This document shows positions 1 through 5,384 of a DNA stretch of 5,384 nt, piece after piece (positions within the stretch are counted from its first letter, which is position 1; every line of letters starts with the position of its first letter). The notes beneath the pieces are model-generated. The model ran no database searches and was not told where the DNA came from. It was given only the letters and a program-made list of their open reading frames with translations. Source of the stretch: an uncultured Gemella sp. GTDB taxonomy: Bacteria; Bacillota; Bacilli; Staphylococcales; Gemellaceae. The stretch lies in assembly GCA_945929765.1 (NCBI GenBank), contig CAMEOL010000079.1, forward strand, positions 1-5,384, given 5' to 3'. A program made the translations under genes and the position numbers.

Positions 1-98
1 CCATCGATGATGTGATCCCTAATGATAATATTAATATTGTTTTAAAAGATGGAAATATTAAAGCAAAAGTAATAGAAATTACTAAAGAGAGGATTTAA
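1..98 (+). CDS. xseA: Exodeoxyribonuclease VII large subunit, C-terminal end only
   Basis: This is the 3' end of a gene that begins before the window. The readable frame starts at base 3 and gives 31 residues ending in TAA at 96-98. It reads IDDVIPNDNINIVLKDGNIK, followed by AKVIEI and a short basic end. The pattern of a 'GD/ND' turn, 'i.l.DG.i.a.V' and then a stop is the usual C-terminal strand region of XseA, the catalytic subunit of exonuclease VII, which degrades single-stranded DNA in the cytoplasm. The identification leans on the gene immediately downstream being xseB, its obligate partner, two bases after the stop. None of the catalytic region is visible. Confidence 0.85.
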   Translation, partial: IDDVIPNDNINIVLKDGNIKAKVIEITKERI

Positions 99-100
99 AT

Positions 101-304
101 ATGGCAGAAAATAAAAATTTTGAATTACAGCTAGAAGAGTTAGATTCTATAATAAAAAAATTAGAAAATAATAAACTATCACTTGATGAGGCTTTAGTTC
201 AATATAAGAATGGGATAGAAATAATTCAAGAGTGTAACGAAATAATTAAAAATGCAGAAGAACAAGTAAAAAATTTATCGAAGGAACTAAATTTTAATGA
301 GTAA
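101..304 (+). CDS. xseB: Exodeoxyribonuclease VII small subunit
   Basis: This 67-residue protein is the small subunit of exonuclease VII; several copies bind the XseA large subunit to form the single-strand-specific nuclease. It has the family layout: FELQLEELDSIIKKLEN (residues 7-23) followed by LSLDEALVQYKNGIEII (26-42) and a second acidic helix with the C..II..AEEQV pattern (45-56), giving the typical two-helix hairpin. Length is normal for the family, which is about 60-85 residues. The ATG is preceded by AAAGAGAGG at 84-92, overlapping the end of xseA, so translation is probably coupled to xseA. Its last eight bases overlap the start of ispA, which indicates a single transcript. Nothing in it looks broken. 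Confidence 0.95.
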   Translation: MAENKNFELQLEELDSIIKKLENNKLSLDEALVQYKNGIEIIQECNEIIKNAEEQVKNLSKELNFNE

Positions 305-1160
305 TATTAATATTTTTTTGGAAGAAAATAGAAAAATTCTAAATGATTTCGCAAACGACACTATTGTTAATCTTGAAACACCGTCAGAATTGAAGGAAGC
401 AATTCACTATTCTTTAGTTAACGATGGGAAAAAACTAAGACCATTAATATTTTTAGCGTTATTAAAACATTTTAATTTAGACTATATGAAGTATCTAGAT
501 ATAGCACTGTCTATCGAGCTGATACATACGTATTCTTTAGTACATGATGATTTACCTGCAATGGATAATGATGATTATCGTTGGGGAAAATTAACTAATC
601 ATAAAAAATATGGAGAAGATATAGCTATCTTAACAGGAGATGCTATGCAAACATTAGCATATGAATTATTAGTAAGTAGTAAGTATGTTGATGATAAAGT
701 AAAAGTTAAATTGATGTCATTATTAACAAATGCATCGGGTTATGCAGGAATGATTGCAGGTCAAATTTATGATGTAAAACAAAGTAATTACTCTGTTGAT
801 GGAAAATATTTAAAAAAAATGCATAGTTTAAAAACAGGAAAATTAATAATTTTACCTATAATATTTGCGGTGATTATTGCTGAAAAAGAAGAACAAATAG
901 GTGAATTTGAGCATTTTGGAAATGAATTAGGTATAGCTTATCAAATAAAAGATGATATTTTAGATTACTATGGAAAATTTGAAAATATTGGAAAATTACC
1001 TAGTGATGAAAATAAAAAAACTTATTTGAGTTTTTACGGTATAGAAGAATGCGAAAAATTATTGAGTAGTCATACAGAAAATGCAAAAAATATTGCTAAT
1101 AATTTAAAAAACAAGTTGCTTTATGATTTTGCAGACTTATTATTAACTCGAGAAAAATAA
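297..1160 (+). CDS. ispA: Farnesyl diphosphate synthase (geranyltranstransferase)
   Basis: This 287-residue cytoplasmic short-chain prenyltransferase condenses isopentenyl diphosphate (IPP) with DMAPP/GPP to give farnesyl diphosphate, the precursor for undecaprenyl phosphate and quinones. Visible family motifs are GKKLRP (44-49), the first Asp-rich motif DDLPAMD with the bacterial two-residue insertion (84-90), TGDAM (113-117), GQIYD (155-159), HSLKTGKLI (176-184), YQ followed by the second Asp-rich motif DDILD (215-223), and NKKTY (239-243). Length is near the family's usual 290-300. The start ATG lies inside the xseB end with AAGGA at 281-285, and xseA-xseB-ispA is a common Firmicute order. 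Oddity: after the first Asp-rich motif the usual Arg-Arg-Gly is RWG (95-97). In E. coli IspA the second arginine (Arg117) contacts the IPP diphosphate. The other IPP contacts (K45, R48, H77) are kept. Confidence 0.93.
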   Translation: MSNINIFLEENRKILNDFANDTIVNLETPSELKEAIHYSLVNDGKKLRPLIFLALLKHFNLDYMKYLDIALSIELIHTYSLVHDDLPAMDNDDYRWGKLTNHKKYGEDIAILTGDAMQTLAYELLVSSKYVDDKVKVKLMSLLTNASGYAGMIAGQIYDVKQSNYSVDGKYLKKMHSLKTGKLIILPIIFAVIIAEKEEQIGEFEHFGNELGIAYQIKDDILDYYGKFENIGKLPSDENKKTYLSFYGIEECEKLLSSHTENAKNIANNLKNKLLYDFADLLLTREK

Positions 1161-1185
1161 CAAAATATTTTAATAAAATAAGTTC

Positions 1186-1214
1186 TTGTTATTACGGATG
1201 TAAGAAAGTATATT
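1186..1214 (+). promoter_or_regulatory. Candidate sigma-A promoter upstream of the small membrane protein
   Basis: TTGTTA (1186-1191) and TATATT (1209-1214) are separated by exactly 17 bases and lie 29 bases upstream of the next ATG. Each hexamer differs from the consensus (TTGACA, TATAAT) at only one or two positions. The AT-rich background makes chance -10 matches common, so the call rests on the spacing, the -35 match and the position in an 82-base gap between genes. It would uncouple the 86-residue gene from xseAB-ispA. Confidence 0.5.
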
Positions 1215-1242
1215 TTATTAATAGTTATGTAAGGATATAAAA

Positions 1243-1503
1243 ATGAGAAAAGAAGATTTTAAAATAACTACTGAGCAACTAATAGAAAAAAAATCAGAAT
1301 GGGTAAGAAGATACGGGAAAATTTTTCTATTGCTAACTCTGTTTTACATAATATTATTATTGCTAAATTTTTTTATACTAAACAATAATAAATTGTATAT
1401 TTCCATACACATATTTTACTTGTGCTGTCTAATATATTTTTCTACATTAGGACTTATAGCAACAATTCAAATACAAAAAATAAAAAAGAAAATTGAAAAA
1501 TAA
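1243..1503 (+). CDS. Small two-helix membrane protein of unknown function
   Basis: I do not recognise this 86-residue protein. It has a charged amphipathic N-terminal segment (residues 1-25, rich in K, R and E), a first hydrophobic helix at about 27-46, a short polar turn NNNK (47-50), a second helix at about 51-76 with a CC pair (61-62), and a basic tail KIKKKIEK (79-86). The charge distribution predicts both ends in the cytoplasm and a short external loop. The start is well supported: AAGGA at 1231-1235 is seven bases before the ATG. A candidate promoter lies upstream and a terminator directly downstream, so it is probably transcribed mainly on its own. It is not obviously part of either the housekeeping cluster or the heme operon. 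Codon use matches its neighbours. It could be a lineage-specific membrane protein; no function is assigned. Confidence 0.75.
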   Translation: MRKEDFKITTEQLIEKKSEWVRRYGKIFLLLTLFYIILLLLNFFILNNNKLYISIHIFYLCCLIYFSTLGLIATIQIQKIKKKIEK

Positions 1504-1516
1504 TTTCACAATAATT

Positions 1517-1549
1517 AAGAGAGATTTATTTTATAAATTCTCTTTTTTT
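1517..1549 (+). terminator. Rho-independent terminator after the small membrane protein
   Basis: The left arm AAGAGAGATTTA (1517-1528) pairs with the right arm TAAATTCTCTT (1534-1544) with one bulged G and a five-base loop. The right arm runs into a tract of seven T's (1543-1549), followed by ATTTT. It begins 13 bases after the stop codon. The stem is AT-rich but long enough for this genome, and it separates upstream transcription from the iron-regulated operon. Confidence 0.8.
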
Positions 1550-1564
1550 ATTTTCAAAAATAAC

Positions 1565-1593
1565 TTTAATTTAAATACTAATAATGCTATAAT
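1565..1593 (+). promoter_or_regulatory. Promoter of the heme-uptake operon (extended -10)
   Basis: A perfect TATAAT (1588-1593) is preceded by TGC (1585-1587), which makes an extended -10 element. The best -35 at a 17-base spacer is TTTAAT (1565-1570), a weak match, as is usual for extended -10 promoters. The expected transcription start near base 1600 falls inside the Fur box, so a bound repressor would block polymerase. The leader before the ATG at 1654 would be about 54 bases. Confidence 0.75.
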
Positions 1594-1598
1594 ATAAA

Positions 1599-1622
1599 TG
1601 ATAATCATTATCATTATCATTA
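1599..1622 (+). promoter_or_regulatory. Fur box (ferric uptake regulator operator)
   Basis: Bases 1599-1613 read TGATAATCATTATCA, a perfect 7-1-7 inverted repeat matching the Fur core. Bases 1600-1618 match the classical 19-base Fur box (read on the complementary strand) at 18 of 19 positions. The right half continues as three direct copies of TCATTA (1605-1622), so a second, overlapping 7-1-7 site offset by six bases (1605-1619) matches at 12 of 14 arm positions. The position at the predicted transcription start implies repression by iron-loaded Fur and induction in low iron. The heme-uptake genes downstream fit this. Confidence 0.92.
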
Positions 1623-1653
1623 CTTTTATTATTAAATTATTAGGAGATAACTT

Positions 1654-2988
1654 ATGAAAAGATTAATAAAAAAAATAATAATAATAATTACTATAGCAAC
1701 ATTTATGTTGGCGTTTAGTGATGTAAAATATACGAAAATATCATTAGCAAATAATAAGATTTATCATGTGCCTGTTCAACTTTGGCATTCAGAAAATAGT
1801 GGCAAACTTTCTATGGGGAATAATGCACTATCTTCAGTAGCTCAAGTCGAGGAACATGCTAATGGATCTACAATTACAGTAGAATTTATACCGATGCAAT
1901 TTATGAATATGAACGGGCATTTAGAAAGTTTAGGAGTTTACAACACACCGTTATTTTCTGGTGGAATAACACAAGCATCAATAATTAGCACATATCAAGA
2001 TTATGATTTAAACGGGAATTTAGCAAATTTTCCGGCATTATTACAATTTTCAAGAAGTGCACAAAAAGAAGATAAAATAGGAGTTACTGTTTCTGTTGAT
2101 GCAATGAATCAAGTTTTAGGTGCAGATGGAGCACAAAATGCAATTTTAAAATTTTTTTGGAATAACGCTACTTTAGTTTCTGGAACCGAAACTAGCAGTG
2201 AAGAAGTGAAAGAAAATTCTCAAAATAGCGAAACTAAGAGTGAAGAAACAACTGAAGAACAAAAATCTGAAAATACAACTACAGAAAATAAACCTACTAA
2301 AAAAGTAGAAGATTTTTTTAAAGAAGATAGTAGAACAAAAGATGTAGGTCTTTATAATATTGATATAACGGCGGCGTATTTGAATCCTCTAACAGGGCAA
2401 ACAGCAGATGGAGGAACTAAAAATGTTGAAATAGGAGAAGGAATGAGTCAAGGAGTAATATCTCCTATAAATTCAAAAGGAAATTTATCAGAAGTTTTAG
2501 AAAACCAAAAAAATAGTGGTGAAAAACGTTGGTCGAAAGCACAACTACAAAGAACAAAAGATGGTAAATTGTATGCTACAGTAAGAATACATTTAATGAA
2601 CTGGGTAACCAGAAATGCAGAGCAAGGACCATTTATAAAAGTTTTACAGGAAAATGGAGAATACAAATTAGTAGAGTCAAAAGAAACTAATGTTAAAATT
2701 GAGCAATATAAAGATAGTTATGCAGATTATACGTTTGAAGTTCCGAAAGAAAATTTTTCGGCGATGATACAAATGTATGTAGAGCCTATGAATAGACCTG
2801 TTAGATTTTTTGTAGAAGTAAATCCAGAAACTATAACTAAAGGTGCAGTAGAGGGTATGCACCAAGTGGAAGATACACAAGTAGCAAACAAAAATATTTA
2901 TTTAGTAATAGTATCTATATTAACAATTATGTTAGGTGTTATTAGTTATTTTTTCATAAAGAAAAAGAAAAATAAAAATAGGGGATAA
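1654..2988 (+). CDS. Membrane-anchored heme-binding surface protein, NEAT-like plus Shp-like domains
   Basis: This 444-residue protein probably captures heme at the cell surface and passes it to the lipoprotein encoded next. Residues 1-32 form a signal peptide (KR..KK, a hydrophobic stretch, SLA before N33). Residues 36-175 look like a NEAT-type domain: YHVPVQLWH, LSMGNNAL (52-59) as the heme-lip helix, and a QNAILKFFW strand (161-169). A Ser/Thr/Glu/Lys-rich linker follows (176-220). Residues 232-395 resemble the streptococcal Shp heme-binding domain: NPLTGQTADGG (244-254), IGEGM (260-264) and MYVEPMNRPV (374-383). M264 and M379 align with the two axial heme ligands of Shp, Met66 and Met153. 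A C-terminal helix (413-435) and basic tail KKKKNKNRG anchor it in the membrane, and there is no LPXTG sortase motif. AGGAG at 1642-1646 is seven bases before the ATG. It is the first gene behind the Fur box. The Shp assignment is firmer than the NEAT one. Confidence 0.88.
   Translation: MKRLIKKIIIIITIATFMLAFSDVKYTKISLANNKIYHVPVQLWHSENSGKLSMGNNALSSVAQVEEHANGSTITVEFIPMQFMNMNGHLESLGVYNTPLFSGGITQASIISTYQDYDLNGNLANFPALLQFSRSAQKEDKIGVTVSVDAMNQVLGADGAQNAILKFFWNNATLVSGTETSSEEVKENSQNSETKSEETTEEQKSENTTTENKPTKKVEDFFKEDSRTKDVGLYNIDITAAYLNPLTGQTADGGTKNVEIGEGMSQGVISPINSKGNLSEVLENQKNSGEKRWSKAQLQRTKDGKLYATVRIHLMNWVTRNAEQGPFIKVLQENGEYKLVESKETNVKIEQYKDSYADYTFEVPKENFSAMIQMYVEPMNRPVRFFVEVNPETITKGAVEGMHQVEDTQVANKNIYLVIVSILTIMLGVISYFFIKKKKNKNRG
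2980..2984 (+). promoter_or_regulatory. Ribosome binding site that points to the ATG at 2993
   Basis: AGGGG, followed by A at 2985, lies eight bases before the ATG at 2993. No comparable site precedes the in-frame TTG at 3028. This is the main evidence that the lipoprotein is meant to start at 2993, although that ATG is out of frame with the rest of the gene as sequenced. Confidence 0.75.
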
Positions 2989-2992
2989 AAAT

Positions 2993-3933
2993 ATGAAAAA
3001 AAAATATTATACATATCATTAGCGATATTGATAGTTTTTATTACAGCTTGTTCTAATAAGCAGACTACTAATAATTCTACTAAAGATTTAGCAGATAAAG
3101 CATTTGAAGAAACTATCGACTTAAATGGAATAAATACAAATAAAATAATAGAAGAAGAACAAGGCGAAAAAATAATAATGAACTCAGTAGCCTTAACACA
3201 AATAGCAGAAGTACTAGATTTAAAATTAGCAGGAATACCTACTACTAAAACTGGAAAAATACCCGAAAGATATAAAAATATTTTTCAAATAGGATTACCT
3301 ATGAATCCAAATATGGAAGTAATAAAAACAATAAATCCTACAATAGTGTATATACCAGATAATTTAGAAGATTGGGTAGAAGAAGGATTTGCTAAGCACA
3401 ATATAAATCATCAATATACGAATTTACGAAGTGTCGAAAGTTTATATAACGTAACGAAAGAAATTTCTATTAGATATAGCAAAGAAGAAAAAATAAAAAA
3501 ACTCGAAGAAGAAAAAGAAAAATTTTTTATTGATTATAACGAAAAGATAAAATATAAACAAAAACCTAAAGTGTTAATATTAATGGGACTACCCGGAAGT
3601 TATGTTGCGGCTAGTGAAAATTCATATGTTGGAAATTTAGTTAAACTTGCAGGTGGAGAAAATATAATACAGAGTGATAAAGAATTTGAATCAGTAAATA
3701 TGGAGTACATTTTGTCAAAAGAACCAGATTATATATTGAGGGCGGCGCATGCTATGCCAGAAAATATATTAGCTATGTTTGAAGAAGAATTTAAAACTAA
3801 CACTATGTGGGGACATTTTAAAGCAGTAAAAGAAAATAAAGTGTATGATTTAGATTACAAAATTTTTGGTATGACCGCTCAATTTAATTATACTGACGGA
3901 TTAAATTATTTAGAAAAAATATTTTACAATTAG
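2993..3933 (+). CDS. isdE: IsdE-type heme ABC transporter lipoprotein, start out of frame in A9 tract
   Basis: This is the substrate-binding lipoprotein of a heme importer (periplasmic-binding-protein 2 fold), tethered outside the membrane. The intact frame runs 3028-3933 from a TTG and gives 301 residues. The lipobox is ITAC with Cys at 3049-3051. From TTG only seven residues precede that Cys, too short for a signal peptide. The ATG at 2993 with a good ribosome site reads into nine A's and stops at 3020-3022; ten A's would give MKKKILYISLAILIVFITAC, an ideal lipoprotein signal. IsdE family features (numbered from TTG) are GLPMNPN (89-95) and RAAHAMPE (238-245). M92 and H241 align with the S. 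aureus IsdE heme ligands Met78 and His229. KVLILMGLPGSY (181-192) and WGHFKAVKENKVYDLD (261-276) are also typical. Residues 151-166 form a charged helix rich in K and E. Family assignment is strong; the start is the open question. Confidence 0.9.
2996..3004 (+). repeat. A9 homopolymer tract at the lipoprotein start, frame-determining
   Basis: Nine consecutive A's follow the ATG at 2993-2995 directly. It is the longest A run I find in the window; several others reach eight. Its length sets the frame: with nine, the ATG opens a nine-codon peptide; with ten (or seven), it joins the lipoprotein frame. Such a tract is a known site of replication slippage, of RNA polymerase slippage, and of sequencing error. 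Confidence 0.9.
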
Positions 3934-3943
3934 TTAAAATATG

Positions 3944-3951
3944 AAAGGAGG
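3944..3951 (+). promoter_or_regulatory. Strong ribosome binding site selecting a GTG start
   Basis: AAAGGAGG is a near-perfect complement to the 16S rRNA tail and ends five bases before the GTG at 3957. It decides the start of the permease gene. The ATG at 3941 overlaps this site, lies in another frame and has no comparable site of its own, so it is not used. Confidence 0.85.
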
Positions 3952-3956
3952 TACAA

Positions 3957-4922
3957 GTGAGAAAATATTATATTTTAATTTTTGCAACTATTATTTTATT
4001 ATTATTAACAATTTTTTCAATCGTTCACGGCAGTATAGAAGTGAAAATTCCAGATATTATAAACTCAATAATTAATAATAAACAAAATAAAAATGTAGAT
4101 TTAATATATGATTTACGACTTCCTAGAATTATCATATCTATACTTGCAGGTGGGGGACTCGCAGTAAGTGGATTATTACTACAAACGAGTTTGAAAAATC
4201 CATTACTAGATCCGAGTATTATAGGTGTATCAAGTGGAGCAAGTGCATTTTTATACTTAAGTATAGCAATTAACCCACTTTTAATTTCTTACAAACATGT
4301 AGTTTCAATATTAGGAGGGATTGTAGGCTATACTTTAATATATATTTTTGCGCGATCAACAAAAAATACAGTTAAAATAATATTAATAGGTATAGCAATA
4401 AGTTCATTTTTTACGGGCTTAATAAGTGCATTTCAATTTTTAACTTCAACGAGTAGTAGTTTGTCGTCTAGAGCAACGTTAGGTATGAAAAGTTGGGAAG
4501 ATGTAAAATTACTTTTAATGTTTGTCCCTATATTAGCTATAATAAGTTGGATATTATCAAAATATTGTAATATATTCTTTTTAGACGATAAAATCATATC
4601 TTCATTAGGAGTAAATATTTCGCTTATACGTATAATTATTTCTTTACTAGCAGTAATTATTGCGTCAGTAATAACTTCAGTAGTTGGAACAGTAACATTT
4701 CTAGCGTTAATAATTCCACATATAGCAAAAATCTTTATAGGGAAAAATCATATGTACACAATACCGTTATCATTTTTATTAGGCTCTATAATATTTTTAT
4801 CGTTTGATACTTTGGGACGAACTGCGTTTAGTCCAGTAGAAATTTCTGCAGATATAATTATGTTAATTATCGGAGCACCAATATTTCTATTATTAATAAG
4901 AAAAGGTGATAAATATGAATAA
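3957..4922 (+). CDS. isdF: Heme ABC transporter permease, FecCD/BtuC family
   Basis: This 321-residue polytopic membrane protein should form a dimer as the heme channel, receiving heme from the lipoprotein encoded upstream. Family signatures are clear: LRLPRIIISILAGGGLAVSG (53-72), LLQTSLKNPLLDPSIIGVSSGAS (73-96), VGTVTFLALIIPHIAKIFIG (243-262), which includes the ATPase-coupling region near PH (254-255), LSFDTLGRT (281-289), and the last helix LIIGAPIFLLLIRK (303-316). I count about nine or ten hydrophobic segments, starting with an N-terminal helix at about 4-24. Length agrees with IsdF/FhuB-type half permeases. It begins with GTG behind a very strong ribosome site, 23 bases after the lipoprotein stop, and its end overlaps the ATPase gene by eight bases, so the two are probably translationally coupled. 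Heme as substrate is inferred from the neighbours and the Fur box; alone it could be a siderophore permease. Confidence 0.92.
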   Translation: MRKYYILIFATIILLLLTIFSIVHGSIEVKIPDIINSIINNKQNKNVDLIYDLRLPRIIISILAGGGLAVSGLLLQTSLKNPLLDPSIIGVSSGASAFLYLSIAINPLLISYKHVVSILGGIVGYTLIYIFARSTKNTVKIILIGIAISSFFTGLISAFQFLTSTSSSLSSRATLGMKSWEDVKLLLMFVPILAIISWILSKYCNIFFLDDKIISSLGVNISLIRIIISLLAVIIASVITSVVGTVTFLALIIPHIAKIFIGKNHMYTIPLSFLLGSIIFLSFDTLGRTAFSPVEISADIIMLIIGAPIFLLLIRKGDKYE

Positions 4923-5384
4923 TATAATAAAAATAGAAAATTTAACATATAGTTATGGTAATAAAAAGAATATATTGGAAAATATATCTTGTAATATTGA
5001 AAGAGGGAAAATAACTACTATAATAGGAAAAAATGGATCTGGAAAAAGTACGCTACTATCTTTAATAACAAAAAATTTAAAAACTACTACAAATAACATA
5101 ATGATAGATAATAAAAGTTTAGAAAAATATAATAGAAAACAATTTTCTAAAAAAGTATCTGTAGTTTATCAAAAAAATAATGTACCAGATGAATTGACAG
5201 TTTATAATATGGTAAGTTACGGTAGGTTACCATACAAAAAAAACTTGTTTTCAAATTTAAATGAATTTGATGTTGAAAAAATAAATTTTGCATTAGAAGT
5301 AACAGAACTTATTGATTTAAAAGATGAATTAGTTTGTAATCTATCGGGTGGACAAATGCAAAGAGTTTTTATAGCGTTGGCAAT
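4915..5384 (+). CDS. Heme ABC transporter ATP-binding protein, 5' part only
   Basis: The ATG at 4915 lies inside the end of the permease gene, with AAAAGG at 4901-4906 as ribosome site. The frame stays open to the window edge (156 full codons). The product is the cytoplasmic ATPase that powers the importer. Visible motifs are an aromatic-rich start YSYG (residues 12-15), Walker A GKNGSGKST (38-46), the Q-loop VVYQ (83-86), VYNMVSYGRLPY (97-108), typical of FecE/FepC/BtuD ATPases, and the signature LSGGQMQRVFIALA (143-156). Walker B, the catalytic Glu and the switch His lie beyond the window, about 100 residues by family length. Order and overlap make it the partner of the permease. I leave the symbol blank because the family's names vary between organisms. 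Confidence 0.93.
   Translation, partial: MNNIIKIENLTYSYGNKKNILENISCNIERGKITTIIGKNGSGKSTLLSLITKNLKTTTNNIMIDNKSLEKYNRKQFSKKVSVVYQKNNVPDELTVYNMVSYGRLPYKKNLFSNLNEFDVEKINFALEVTELIDLKDELVCNLSGGQMQRVFIALA

Noticed and set aside
1162..1180. AT-only inverted repeat after ispA (TATTTT/AAAATA), considered as a terminator
   Set aside because: There are no G-C pairs and no T-tract after it. In this base composition such repeats arise by chance.
1504..1653. The intergenic region before the operon as a possible riboswitch or CRISPR/attachment site
   Set aside because: The terminator, promoter, Fur box and ribosome site account for most of it; there are no spaced repeats and no conserved riboswitch-like structured elements.
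1666..1690. A8 run and ATA-rich repeats in the surface-protein signal peptide, considered as a second phase-variable tract
   Set aside because: The frame is intact and the Lys/Ile codons explain the run. A8 runs occur at several other places in the window without frame disruption.
2448..2880. Two open frames on the - strand (2448-2666 and 2677-2880) inside the surface-protein gene
   Set aside because: They are antisense to a clearly coding gene with domain motifs, carry no ribosome site or family pattern, and their Cys/Phe/Ile-rich composition is what AT-rich coding DNA gives in reverse.
3028..3051. TTG at 3028 as the true lipoprotein start
   Set aside because: It has no ribosome site and leaves only seven residues, without basic charge, before the lipobox Cys. 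It remains possible as a weak re-initiation start five bases after the TAG at 3020-3022, but the ATG at 2993 is much better placed.
4748..4948. Open frame on the - strand over the end of the permease and start of the ATPase
   Set aside because: It is antisense to two recognised ABC transporter genes and has no ribosome site or recognisable domain.

Overview
The window is strongly AT-rich, all genes lie on the + strand, and Shine-Dalgarno sites are good. This points to a low-GC Gram-positive (Firmicute). The lipoprotein resembles staphylococcal IsdE, and the surface protein carries a streptococcal-type Shp domain. That mix suggests a Bacillales/Lactobacillales relative such as Gemella. The genus is an inference from remembered family sequences, not from a search.

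Layout: 1-1160 is a housekeeping cluster. It holds the last codons of xseA (exonuclease VII large subunit), xseB (small subunit) and ispA (farnesyl diphosphate synthase), packed tightly or overlapping. A candidate sigma-A promoter at 1186-1214 then drives an unrecognised 86-residue two-helix membrane protein (1243-1503). This is followed by a rho-independent terminator at about 1517-1549.

From about 1565 onward there is an iron-regulated heme-uptake operon. An extended -10 promoter overlaps a near-perfect Fur box at 1599-1622. The genes in order are a membrane-anchored heme-binding surface protein with a NEAT-like domain and a Shp-like domain (1654-2988), an IsdE-type heme-binding lipoprotein (2993-3933), an IsdF-type FecCD permease (3957-4922), and the first 60% or so of the transporter ATPase (4915 to the window end). 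The inferred pathway is: the surface protein captures heme in the wall, hands it to the lipoprotein, and the permease/ATPase import it. Fur shuts the operon off when iron is plentiful.

The most notable observation is that the lipoprotein's signal peptide is out of frame by one base in a run of nine A's directly after a well-placed ATG. A run of ten A's would give a textbook lipoprotein signal peptide. This is a phase-variable or slippage-rescued start, or a sequencing error. Two other points deserve a look: the NEAT+Shp architecture with both Shp heme-ligand methionines kept, and a tryptophan in IspA where the family has an IPP-binding arginine.
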